This document shows positions 32,185 through 42,216 of a stretch of DNA of 64,000 bases, one piece after another (the stretch's first letter is position 1; each line of letters begins with the position of its first letter). The position numbers were made by a program, and so were the translations under genes. The notes under the pieces are model-generated. The model was not told the DNA's origin and did no database searches. It saw only the letters and a program-made list of their open reading frames with translations. The stretch is from NCBI RefSeq assembly GCF_963678635.1, contig NC_087070.1:16183840-16247839 (forward strand), given 5' to 3'. The DNA comes from Symsagittifera roscoffensis (lineage: Eukaryota > Xenacoelomorpha > Acoela > Convolutidae).

Positions 32185-32840
32185 GTGGGCGATGTTGAGT
32201 GGGTTCTTGAGGGTCCGGGTTCTCGTTTCTCTTGAGCGTTAAAAGACGCTGACTGAACCGCGTGTTTGGCATTTCGATTTATTACCAGGTTTTCATTCAA
32301 GTTGAGAGCAGTTAAAATGTTAATGAACGCCGGATTGTGTAATTTTTTCGTTGGTTGTTGTATGTCGTATAAAAATATTGCTGCTTTAAGTCCTGTTGGT
32401 ACTTTATCTACATATATCACCACATTGTCACGGTTTATGGTTATTCTTTCTGAATTTTCTATGATTTCAAGTACGGTTTTTGCTCTAACAAACTTTTTGT
32501 CTTCTAAAACTTGTAACTGTCCTAAAACGCTTTCGGTCTGTCTATTGTGTTTCTCTTTTAGTATTTCGTCTTTATCACGTTCGACCGGTACTTCTTCATT
32601 GTCCGTTAACAGTTTAAGCTGTTCTTGTTGGGGCTCAATTTTTTCCGTAAATGTTTCCTTCGTTGCAGTAGTCTTACTAGTTTGAGGAGGTAATTGGGAT
32701 CTAAGCCGGTTAGGATAGGACAGTTGAGCATTTTTATGTTTAATATTATTATCATGAAGAACACGTGCAACATATAAGTGTTTCGGAATTAGAATGAACT
32801 CTTCAGCAGTCATCATTAAGTTGTGAGGTACTTGTAACAA
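32166..32840 (-). CDS. Conserved Maverick charged protein upstream of integrase
   Basis: An open frame of 224 codons. Residues ~55-115 are highly charged and probably coiled coil (QQEQLKLLTDNEEVPVERDK, ILKEKHNRQTESVLGQLQ). The C-terminal half has VDKVPTGLKAAIFLYDIQQP and HNPAFINILTALNLNENLVI. The layout (charged helix then a P...KA..LL..L motif) resembles an uncharacterised protein found between ATPase and integrase in many Mavericks. The function is unknown. Its last 19 bp overlap the integrase frame; the final residues (GPSRTHSTSPTWQEKK) may be out of the original frame. Confidence 0.55.
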   Translation of the reverse strand: MLQVPHNLMMTAEEFILIPKHLYVARVLHDNNIKHKNAQLSYPNRLRSQLPPQTSKTTATKETFTEKIEPQQEQLKLLTDNEEVPVERDKDEILKEKHNRQTESVLGQLQVLEDKKFVRAKTVLEIIENSERITINRDNVVIYVDKVPTGLKAAIFLYDIQQPTKKLHNPAFINILTALNLNENLVINRNAKHAVQSASFNAQEKREPGPSRTHSTSPTWQEKK

Positions 32841-33074
32841 AAATAAAGTATTTGTCGAACTAAATGGAAGCCTTCTTTACTCAAAATAATCGCACGTTTT
32901 TTGACAACACTGGTTTTTGGAGTGATTAAGTATTTGTATGCTGTCTCGAATCGTTCGATGTTTGCTATTTAACGGGTACGTTTCCATTGACTACATTGAG
33001 CAAACATTCACAAATAAGTGTTATGATCTCACTATTTGAAGTTTTTCTAATTAATCGTCTTAGCTGGTCAGGTT
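32841..33074. other. Short intergenic region
   Basis: AT-rich; no coding or structural signal recognised. It separates the ATPase gene from the charged-protein gene. Confidence 0.4.
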
Positions 33075-34052
33075 TCAGTTGTACCATATGCCGCAGAATA
33101 GATAAGTTTTTTTTTCATTTGTGATTGGAGTAGATTTTGCTTCAGATAAGGGTAAATAAAAAACTGTTGGCCTAGGTCGTGTGATATTTGAGCAATATCT
33201 CAAACAATCTGATGTACGGGGGTCCAAGTCGATTAGAAGATGTCCTAAAGAGTCTCTGGTAGCTAATTGGTAGCAGCTTCTCAAAAATTTTGATACATTC
33301 AATTGTCTTCCTAAAAGATCTAGTTGCTGAACGTCGCGACGCGATTTGAACAGAATGATGTGTGAAATGTTCAAATCAATCGTACGCGACCATCGACTTT
33401 GTTGAAACAAGTTATGCTTAACATATAATACATCTATCCCTCTATGTCTACCCGCTATCGCTAGCCTAACACATTCCTTGTCATTACAGATGTCTTCACA
33501 TGAATCATCGAAAACTAGAAGAACATTTTCTAATTTTCTCACAGATTCGAATCCGTCGAATTTCATGAACTTCACATTCACTTCGTGAGAAGACACTTTT
33601 TCTGAGAAGGCAGGTTGCATCTCTTTGTAAAGATATAAAACGGTTCCAAATTCAGGGCAAAAAGTGTTTCCCATCAAATGTTTCAAAATTAACTCAGTTT
33701 TCCCGGATCCTGGAGGTCCCACTATCGCCATAAAAATTCTTGTCGAAGTATCAATCACTTTATTCATATCCTTGGGTTTGGTAGTACGTGATGGTTGCAT
33801 CAACCAACCAAGCCTGATAAAATCGGGAACCAAATTGACGTTTCCTAATTTAGTGAAAGAAAGTTTGAGAATGCAGAAAGTTAGTAAAATTAGAATTACT
33901 ACCATTTGCGCAACAAAAACTACTTCAGACCTTGGCAAAGTTACATTGTTACAAAACTTCCATGATTTTTTTTCACTGTTTGTCTCGTTATAAACAAACT
34001 CTGTTACTATTGTTGCGTCAGGTTCATCTACTGCTGTTGTTGCTTCTGACAT
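33075..34052 (-). CDS. Maverick packaging ATPase (FtsK/HerA superfamily) with N-terminal membrane segment
   Basis: 325 residues, open. Walker A is GPPGSGKT at residues 112-119. Walker B is NVLLVFDDS around 176-184. A conserved RHRGIDVLYVKHNLFQQSRW block (sensor/arginine region) follows, then SHIILFKSRRDVQQLDLLGR. This is the ATPase that pumps DNA into capsids in Mavericks, virophages and related viruses (A32 type). Unusually, residues ~44-64 (VVFVAQMVVILILLTFCILK) form a strong hydrophobic helix before the ATPase, after an acidic N-terminus with NET and NVT sequons. The length is 60-90 residues above the usual core. The frame is intact, in contrast with the capsid, integrase and polymerase genes. 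Confidence 0.85.
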   Translation of the reverse strand: MSEATTAVDEPDATIVTEFVYNETNSEKKSWKFCNNVTLPRSEVVFVAQMVVILILLTFCILKLSFTKLGNVNLVPDFIRLGWLMQPSRTTKPKDMNKVIDTSTRIFMAIVGPPGSGKTELILKHLMGNTFCPEFGTVLYLYKEMQPAFSEKVSSHEVNVKFMKFDGFESVRKLENVLLVFDDSCEDICNDKECVRLAIAGRHRGIDVLYVKHNLFQQSRWSRTIDLNISHIILFKSRRDVQQLDLLGRQLNVSKFLRSCYQLATRDSLGHLLIDLDPRTSDCLRYCSNITRPRPTVFYLPLSEAKSTPITNEKKTYLFCGIWYN

Positions 34053-34124
34053 TTGAGAAACTATTTATTCTACAGACTGTGTTAGACTTTTTCTCTCTGT
34101 GAATGAAGCTTATAAAAAATTGAA

Positions 34125-34620
34125 TTAGTTTTGAGAACAGTACAAAATTTCATAACGTGTGAAATCTCTATCATTTATGTTATGCATTTCTAGAACAAAG
34201 TTTGCTGGGATATTTGCGTAGTACATTTTTTTCTTCACAGTATCCTCTTTCACAATCGTCTCAATCTCATCTGGCAATTCACTGCTGTTTAGATCCATCT
34301 GAACTCCTGGCTGACGTTTGGGTACTAAGACTAGTTCGGGAAGATATACTCCTCGCTTGCTGGCTAATATTTCTGATAAACTTGAATCTCTGGAAGTATA
34401 CAAATTGATCAATAACTGGAAAAAACCTCTTCAACGTAGACAACTTTTCTTCGGAAATTATTATTTTCTCCTTCCTCTGAACAATTTGGCCACTGCAATC
34501 AGTACGCTCTATTCTCGTTAATGAAATTTTAATATCACCCTCTGGAGTCATCCACGCACAAAGCATTGAATTTGGTGATAGGTATGTCTCCACTTTCGCT
34601 GATATCTCGCTGTTGTTCAT
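34125..34620 (-). pseudogene. Orphan Maverick protein split by a frameshift
   Basis: Two overlapping frames. The first (34620-34279) opens MNNSEISAKVETYLSPNSML and contains DIKISLTRIERTDCSGQIVQ followed by KEKIIISEEKLSTLKRFFPVI. The second (34412-34125) continues with SLSEILASKRGVYLPELVLV and ends TRYEILYCSQN. A shift near 34385-34400 best explains both. The IxL...G...KxIxIS...L..L segment is faintly PC4-like, but I do not regard that as shown. It is located between the ATPase and the 214-residue orphan. No family recognised. Confidence 0.45.
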
Positions 34621-35179
34621 TTTTCAACCAATCATAAAAAACCTTGGTTTTCTTCAGGGCACAATGATTCTTGGAGTTGTAGTGTGGAATATGTTTATTG
34701 CAACTTGGATAATTTTTAAAATATAAGTTTTCAACCCGAGGACAGCCCAAATCATCTAGGTTTTCAATCTTTCGGTCAAAGTACTTGGCCAAAAATTCTG
34801 TCTTTTCTTTTCCTTTAGCGTAAAAAAGGGCACCGGGATTTCTCAACACAAAATTCTGAAGTATTTGATTAAAGTTTATGTAAAGGTAATCACCGTTTTC
34901 CCAATGGAGACCGTGTAAATAATTTGTTAACCAGTTGTAAGCTTTTTGTTCAAGTTTTGGTAGTATATTGAAATTCACTGGAGGTAAGAAAATGAGTCGA
35001 TCGCTGTAGTCTGAAGTTGCTATTGCTAATTCTTTAACCACAAAGGCGTTTTTCTTGTAACGAAAGCCTTCCACGTAAAGCACAACTGATCTCTCGCCTA
35101 GCATTCTAGTAAATGATAAACTACTAGAAGTTGCCAAGGTTATCAGAAATGTCGTAGTTAAGGTTATCCTAACTAACAA
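34535..35179 (-). CDS. Uncharacterised Maverick-associated protein, possible nuclease-like fold
   Basis: An open frame of 214 codons. The body probably starts at internal Met26: MLGERSVVLYVEGFRYKKNA, then FVVKELAIATSDYSDRLIFL, YNWLTNYLHGLHWENGDYLY, NPGALFYAKGKEKTEFLAKY, LDDLGCPRVENLYF and CNKHIPHYN with Cys/His residues, ending with KVFYDWLKNE. The hydrophobic strand with an acidic residue followed by a second strand, and a GxxFYxKGxEK motif, recur in uncharacterised proteins of metazoan mobile elements and resemble an RNase H/DEDD-like layout, but I cannot confirm catalysis. It overlaps the downstream orphan by 86 bp in another frame. Confidence 0.5.
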   Translation of the reverse strand: MLVRITLTTTFLITLATSSSLSFTRMLGERSVVLYVEGFRYKKNAFVVKELAIATSDYSDRLIFLPPVNFNILPKLEQKAYNWLTNYLHGLHWENGDYLYINFNQILQNFVLRNPGALFYAKGKEKTEFLAKYFDRKIENLDDLGCPRVENLYFKNYPSCNKHIPHYNSKNHCALKKTKVFYDWLKNEQQRDISESGDIPITKFNALCVDDSRG

Positions 35180-35331
35180 AAAACAGAGAACATGCAGCTA
35201 GAAAATAGTTGCATCGGTTAGAATTATCAGGATAAGTTTGTTTCAAAGACGTATAAATTTCGTGAATTATTTTCAAATCAATAGGAGTTACTCTGCTTTT
35301 TTGCAATTTCATTGTTTTTTTTCCAACACCT

Positions 35332-35811
35332 CTACAACCTGCTGAATTTCAAGCCAGTGGAAATAAAAGTGACCTTGCAAATACCATTTAGTCTCATAAG
35401 ATAACGGTGGTAAATAATTAAATAAACCACCGGAATTTTTTTGTATTTTAATAGCTTGTAGAAACATAGACGGATTTTTCTCTCCAAGTCTTTATCAACT
35501 CTTTTTGAGGTAAAATCAAACGAATAGTCGAATACGTTTTCATAATCAGCAAAATTCAAATCGCTCACAGTACCATACTGTTGTTTTGTAGAAATGCACC
35601 AAGAGATTTGTTGAAGCTCACTCAAATAAAATTGTTCTTTGAAAATTAACTCGTATTCTTTCTTTGAAATTTCCTTTGCCCTTTCGAGGAAGACGACGTA
35701 GCGTTCATTACTAAATTTGAAAAATGAGTTTTTTTCTGCGGTTGAAAACACTCTTAATTGTAAATGTTCATTATCAATATCTTCTGTACACCAAGTTCCC
35801 TCTAATTTCAT
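35332..35811 (-). CDS. Orphan Maverick terminal gene
   Basis: 159 codons, MKLEGTWCTEDIDNEHLQLR at the start. It is acidic and aromatic-rich with no membrane segment. There is a hydrophobic C-terminal region (IPVVYLIIYHRYLMRLNGIC). No family recognised. It is the rightmost minus-strand gene of the Maverick, with a short AT-rich leader before the LINE-derived repeat starting at 35990. It could be a fragment of a longer gene. Confidence 0.4.
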   Translation of the reverse strand: MKLEGTWCTEDIDNEHLQLRVFSTAEKNSFFKFSNERYVVFLERAKEISKKEYELIFKEQFYLSELQQISWCISTKQQYGTVSDLNFADYENVFDYSFDFTSKRVDKDLERKIRLCFYKLLKYKKIPVVYLIIYHRYLMRLNGICKVTFISTGLKFSRL

Positions 35812-35989
35812 TTTTCTTATTTCAAAATTTGAAAATTTATCATTTGGTATATTTTGCCCAGAAACGGCCGCCGCCTTTTGAGAGTAATTTCAATTTACTG
35901 CCTTTTCACCATAAAATTTAGGTCAAGTTAAGGAATTAGTTTACTGCTGCCAACAGTTAAGCTACGCTGCCAAATTGGCCGGCGCATTT

Positions 35990-36700
35990 TTGTCATTTCG
36001 CTTACTAGTGTTGATCTATCACATCGGAAAGCGACAAAATGACCACTATCTAGTGTCAAAAAGTTTTTGTCATTTGACTCATTAAACCACGTCTCAGTGA
36101 ACCCATAATTTTTTTTCAGTCCTCAAGTGTTGACTAGTTTTTATTAGACTAGATCTTTTTCTGTATTAACTCTTGCATTTTAGTTTTAGAATTTTTAAGC
36201 TTTTTTGTAACCTCATAGTTTCTCCGGTATGTCACAAAAATTTAAAATTAAACCTGGGGTTGGGTTAATATATCCGCAGCATAAAAGTAATCATGCTAAT
36301 AGAACAAATCAAAAATAACCATTTCGTAATAATTGTAAAATGCGCTTGAGAAAGCTATAATTCTGATGAATGTGCACTTGAGAGGCGCTCAATTAAACAT
36401 ATTGAAAAAAATTGGCAACCCATGAAACTTAGCTGCTTTTATCAAATTGTTTAATTCATAAAAGCTCTCTGTTATGACCAATCTTTCTGCGCGCAGGCAA
36501 AACAGTACAAAAAGGCGTTTATGGGCTTTTTTTGGAAAATTGTGACAAAAAATTGCGTTTTTTGGCGCGCGCTCTCCCTCAAAACAAGTATGCATTGGCA
36601 CCAAAGGCGCCTTTAGAAAAATTTTAGAGTTCGTCAACAAAAATGGACATCTAATAAAGTACAAAGGTGGCCGAATACACGAGGAGAATATCCCGCCCTT
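35990..36700 (-). repeat. LINE endonuclease fragment plus dispersed repeat, right flank of Maverick
   Basis: Starts ttttgtcatttcgcttacta and runs in the same order as 17876-18602: the APE endonuclease piece (minus strand), then the hAT-related repeat. The Maverick is thus bracketed by ~700-bp direct repeats. Confidence 0.8.
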
Positions 36701-36714
36701 AAATCATCATCTGA

Positions 36715-37030
36715 TGACATCATAAGATTTTCAATGGTGATGCAAATTTTTCACCGACACTTTTTGATGACAAAGTCAAAGACGCCAAGTGGGGCAATTG
36801 TTCGTTGAATGGTGTGAAATCTGAAAATCAGGTATATTGTATTGAAATATAATTTTTTCTAATCTTTGTCATTAAAATTGATGTTGGAATTCTAAAAGGC
36901 CTTTTCATATAAGATAGTTTGCTCCTCTGCAACTCTAGACGAAAAGTCAATTCATCAGTTTAAAAGCATTTTCCAAAAACTTAATTTATTGGTTTACACA
37001 ATATTTTTAGAGATCTTAAGATTAGATGTT
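36715..37030. repeat. Repeat shared with intron of the membrane-protein gene
   Basis: Diverged copy of 51125-51420 (shared ggtgatgcaaa, caaagtcaaa, agtcaattcatcagtttaaa). No coding potential. Confidence 0.65.
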
Positions 37031-37089
37031 TTTGATAACCATTGAGAACCAACCTTAGATAACCATTGGGAAGATTGACTGGTCAACAT

Positions 37090-39600
37090 GACAAGATGAT
37101 CATCCTGAAGGAAAAACGACAGCACAGGGTTCAGTTACACCGGAAAGCATCTCGGGACACGAATATCGTTGAAACTTTAGTTATACGCTGGCAAGTTTGT
37201 AGAAAAAATATAAAAACTCCAACCAATAACTTCAACCAATTTTTTATACAAGTTTTTGTTAGTACAGATGCTGGTGACAAGCTGTGGTGTTCACTTTGGA
37301 GACGGTTTGAACGATTTTGTTGATGGAGAACGGTGTAAATTGTAAAATTATTAGTTATCCGACATGAACTAGATTGGAAGATCGGTACTAAAACACAATA
37401 TACAATATACAATTTCAGAAAAAAGCTAACTAGAATAAAAAATGAAACAAATAACATTATTTGACAAAAAAACTTTAGTTTTTAGAAGTATTTACTATAA
37501 AGTTAGAATAACTACAGTTTTTGGTAGTTGGGAATAATTTTTAGATCGATTTCATCAAATTTAAAGGAAAAGATCACGATAAGTTTTTCCAGAGTCTTGG
37601 TAATGTTAGTTTTCTATGCCAAAGAGTTTTTTCTAAGTCCTGGGAAGTTAGTTGAAATTTCGAGAAAGTTAATTTAAGTCCTGGGAAGTTAGTTGAAGCT
37701 TCGAGAAGGTTAATCTACTAACCCAATGAGTTTCTTCTAGACTCTTATGAAAAATAAATCCTGGGAAGTTAGTTGAAAGTTCGAGAAGATTAATTTACTA
37801 ACCCAATGAGTTTCTTCTAGACTTTTTGCGAAAAATAGCAGAGGTTTCAGAAAGAATAATTTGCTATCCCGATGAAATTTTTTTAGATCTAGGCAAGGTT
37901 AGCAAAAGTTTTGATAAGTTTAATTTCTTTCCACACATATTTTTTCTAGAGTCGTTGAAACATAACCTATCATCCCAACAAGTTGATAAAAATAGTCGCC
38001 ACAAAACGGTAAATATTTTCCCTTGAAAAATACCCACTCCAACTAGGTTCATTTATTTGTCAAAGAGAACAATAATGCGTTTGCGAAAAAATGTAAACGA
38101 AGATGGGTTGCAAGGCTATCTTGCCTCAAAAATGCAATGTGATCCTCCAGGCTATCAAAGTTGAATGAAACTTGAATGTTATTGTGACGCAAAGTTTCGC
38201 CTCCACTCAGATTTCTTCTGTTTTATAGTCAGGACAAATCAGAAGCAACCAGCGGTTTGACGCTCGTCCAATGGGCTGTTGGTAGGCAGCTCCTGTTGGG
38301 TGTAACGGTAGCTGACACTATAGCTCCTAGTAGAAAAAGCGCAACCGTAACGTCTTCAGGTCTCTCTTGATATGGTTTTTTTACGATCTTCATCTTTAGT
38401 TCGCCTTATAATCACCATTTTAGTTAAACTATTTTTATTGTTTGGTTTTGAGACTGAGTCCCCAATTTTTTCTGCGGTTGCTACTCCTGGCGCACCGGTT
38501 TTTTGAGGGATTTTGACACCCTACTTTTCCTCATTTTTACCGACGAATCCAATCTCACTACTTAACGAAAAGATTTCAAGCTTCAATGTCTTTCATTTCG
38601 AATAATTACTTTCCGCTATACACACGCGCTGGTAAAAAAATGTTTAGGTTCGCAAGAATCAAGTTTCTAATTTCTACTAAATTTTATTATGGTTAGTATT
38701 TACCATTTTGTGGGGTTGGGATAATCTATACAATTATTTGTAATAATGTTTTGGAAATTAACTTTATCAACTCGTTGAGATGATAGATTAACCTTCGCAA
38801 TCTTTGCCAAACTTTCGAAGACTCTAGAAAATTGTTGGGAGAGAAAACTAAACCTCCCAAAATTTCTGCTAAACTTCCCAAGATCTAAAAAAACTTCATT
38901 GGAATACGAAATTAATCTTCACAAGACCTCTGCTAACCTTCACTAGAGTCTAGGAAAAACTCGTTGGGATGGTAGTTTAATATTTCAAAGAGTTTTGCTA
39001 ACTTTCTCAGGACTTCAAAAAACTCAATATGATAGTCAAAATAATTTCCCAGGCTTATCGATAGCCTTCCAAAGACCTTAGATAAAACTGGTTGTGATAG
39101 TAGTTGCACCGTCCCAAGACTTTTCCTAATCTTTCAAGGTTTTACAGAAAACTCGTTGTGGAGAAAAAACTAACACTCCTAAGACTCTGGAAAAATTTAT
39201 TGGGACCTTTTTCTTGAAATTGATCAAATTGATCTACAAAGTAACCCTACTACCAAAAAAATTTAGTTATCTAAAATTCTCCTAATAAATACTTCTAAAG
39301 AAATAAATTTTTGTCGGCAAGTAAAGTTATTTGTTTCCTAAGAGTCCATTTTTCATACTGGTTAGCTATTTAAAATAAATTGTACATACTTATGTGTTCC
39401 AATCTAGCTCATGTCGGATAAGTATTAATTTTACAATTTACACCGTTCTCCCTTAGCAAAAACCGTCCTTAAAGAGTGTAAAAACCGCCTCTGGAGTAAC
39501 CGCCAGAACTTGCCACTAAACTAGCAACAACTTGGATGAAAAAATTGGCTGGTTTTTTTACATTTTAAAATTTATTCACGAACTTGTATAGTTTTTTCAT
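37090..39600. mobile_element. Foldback element with minisatellite arms
   Basis: 37180-38030 and 38690-39560 are inverted copies of each other: gagaacggtgtaaattgtaa at 37327 against ttacaatttacaccgttctc near 39436. Each arm contains a degenerate ~75-bp tandem repeat (ctgggaagttagttgaa ... ccaatgagtttcttctagac). The central ~650 bp is unique and non-coding. One-arm copies lie at 46440-47577 and 47843-49100. Confidence 0.7.
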
Positions 39601-41250
39601 AACACCACGTACAAAGGAAAACGACACTAATTTGAAGAATTTAATAATTTGATAAACCTTTATTGTTAATTTTATGAATATCGCCGGAACTTTATACTCA
39701 AGTTTGTTTCTATTCTTTCTGTGCTCGATAAAAGGAAAGTTTTCAACAAAAAAAATTTGCTAGTTATACATTTCTATAGACCATTCAGATTTGCACTTAA
39801 TGTAGCGCTTTGTAAAAACGCACAGTATTTAGCGTTCCTGGTTTTTTGTCAATTGCAAAAAGGCTTTATCAAATGCCACCTGGTAGTAGCACGGTTGAAA
39901 CCGATTGAAGTCTTCAACCATTCCAAAAATTGCTTTATTTTTTTTACAAGAGATAAAATGTTTTCTTCGGCTCTGCGGTCCGGTGCTCTTTTCCAGTCCC
40001 CCTTCCCTCTAATTTTTCTAAAATTAAATCTATGACATTCTATTTAAAACGTTTTTTCATGTATTAAATTGCAGTGAAACGTGTCAGCGTGAACAGGTGA
40101 ACAACTTTGTAAAACAATTCTTCCATACAAAATGTCGTGTGAACAATTTTTCAGTAGTTTTTTTTTTGCAATTTCACGTGTGGGGGGGGGGGGTGGAAAA
40201 CTAGAAAAGAGCCCGAACTTGACCCCATAAGAATTGCACCTATTGGGTGCCATGAGGGACTAAAATCGCAAAAGCTGCAAAGAGCAAACAAATTGATGAA
40301 AGTTTCCGACTAAAAAACTTGAGAACAACAAAAAATTATAATGATTCGAATACTTGATCTTGACTGCAAGCCATCGGCTATTTTGTTCAAGTTATTGTTT
40401 TGTTGAATGACCTGATCTTTTTGATCATTCAGCACCCAACCAACGGTTTTCTCATTGAATTTAGAAAAACGTAGCTAGTCTCAACCTAACAGAGGACTGC
40501 AACATGATGAAGACCTGCCTCTTTTCCTATTTCCCCCACATTTCAAATTTTCAAATTTCTAAGTAAGAGTGCTTATTTTTTTGACTGAAAGTGTGGTGTA
40601 ATGATGCAAGATATGAAGAAAAAAGGTCATAAAGTTAGTTTGTTTACCATACAAACTTTCATTTGTTTATGACAACGTAAAAATCTTTTTTCAAAACTGA
40701 AATTCAAATGTGGTGGGGGGGGGGGGTGGTGTTGAGCCACATAATGGGAACAAGCTTGTGATTTTTTCAACAACATACTTGCAACAAAATAGCAGACTGA
40801 AAAACTGAATTTACCAATATGCTGGATCTTTGCCCTTTAACTATAGCTTAAAAACATTTTTTTTTGTTTCGCATCTTGCCATTTTACAAAAACTTTTGTA
40901 TACAAAAATGGCAAAGGTTTTTGCTACCAATACAATCTAAGTTTGATGAAACTTTTAAAGACCACAAAATTCGAACAAAAGCAAAAGAAATGCTTCTGAT
41001 TTTTTTTTCGTTAAGGAAGTTTCCAAAATTTACCATTTGGGAGTTAAAATCAGTTCAATAGATAATCCAAAAAAGCAGCGCTAATTTTCATCAGTTTTGT
41101 TTGGAAGTGCAAGTAAAAGATTATTTCCCTTTAAATTTCCCTTTAAAACTGACAAAACTTAAAGTTGTTTAAAAATTGTTTGGCAATTGAAATTATTTTT
41201 ATTTGACATTTAATAATCGTTTGACATATTGTATTTTTAAAGTTAAGTAC
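38520..41250. repeat. Large direct duplication, copy 1
   Basis: Matches 47790-50545 in the same orientation, including the foldback arm, the gtgtcagcgtgaaca block and the region ending cgtttgacatattgtat. The segment 40180-40470 is replaced in copy 2 by 49448-49740. Two poly-G tracts (about 40184-40195 and 40711-40727) lie here. No gene. Confidence 0.8.
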
Positions 41251-41869
41251 AATGCCGACACATCAAAATTTGGTTAAAAATGTTAAAACAAAATTTCAAG
41301 AATGGTTGAAACAAATCAAAATTTGGTCGAGCTTGGTAGAAACACATGGGGGCCATTCTCATGCGCAAAGGACCAAATGGGCAAAAAACTCGTGAGCGAA
41401 AGAACGAAAACAAAATTAACTGAAAGTCAATTTTTAAAAAGAAGCAATTGCCATTCAATTAAAATGAACTAAGTAAAGCAATAATTTGCATCTTTTATAA
41501 GGGAGCCCTCAAAATATAAAATTTGTTCCATTTCGGCGGCTGTCAGTGACAATTTAAGAAGTTTGCATATTTTGCCGTTTTTATATTCGGTCAATATCAG
41601 GATTCAATCCCTGGAAATGTTTACTTTTTTCCAAATTTTAGATTACTGAAACCTGATTGGCTGATTTTTATTTTCGCGCATTCGGTCCTTCGGGCACGAA
41701 GGATTCCACCAAAATACACCTCGAGCAACAATCATCATGGGTATAACAAAGTCAATCGGCTGTTTTCTAGTTCCCCCGTGTAAATGTGAACATGGGAACA
41801 AAGTTTTACAACATTTCATTCATGCAAAATGCGGTGTGAGCATTTTTTTTAGCATTTTTATATTGCAAT
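41251..41869. other. Unassigned AT-rich interval
   Basis: No gene, repeat partner or RNA structure recognised in this window. Confidence 0.4.
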
Positions 41870-42216
41870 TCCGACTCCATGGATACCCTTGTTCTCTTGA
41901 TATCCGCTTGTGAGTATCTGGTACCCTTTGGTTTCTACTTTGGATTCTCCTTGGGTTCTTGTTTCCTGTAGGCATGCCACGTCTATCTGGTGATTCGATA
42001 GTGACTGGTCCAGGAGGTCAGGTGCTTCTGGGGAGAGGAGGGTAAGGGTGTTCCACGTACAGATATGTAGAACTTTTTTTGGAATGGTTTATTGCTTTTG
42101 TGCCGACTTCGCTATTTTCCTCCATGATGGCACTCGTGGAGGCCCCAGTTCCCGCGGGGGGCGTAGCTGTTTGTGGATTGTGGTTTGTGCGATTTTGTAT
42201 TTGTGGTTTCTTGGCT
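41870..42216 (-). pseudogene. RTE LINE 5' fragment
   Basis: Near-identical to 16630-16985: the start of the RTE endonuclease ORF and its leader, minus strand. It abuts directly on the first tandem unit at 42217. Confidence 0.85.

Larger units (their letters stand above)
19288..35985 (-). mobile_element. Maverick/Polinton DNA transposon, degenerate copy
   Basis: A set of genes known together only from Mavericks/Polintons and related adintovirus-like elements: protein-primed DNA polymerase B, retroviral-type integrase, adenain-like protease, FtsK/HerA-type packaging ATPase, double and single jelly-roll capsid proteins. The ~16.5-kb span fits the usual 15-20 kb. All hallmark genes are on the minus strand, with a small block of plus-strand genes inside. 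Ends are not resolved: the right end is at or before 35990, where a dispersed LINE repeat begins, and the left lies between 18.9 and 20.1 kb. Several hallmark genes are broken, so the copy cannot be autonomous. Confidence 0.9.

Noticed and set aside
32266-32685. 139-codon plus-strand frame rich in Ser/Cys
   Set aside because: Antisense shadow of the charged Maverick protein; no motif of its own.
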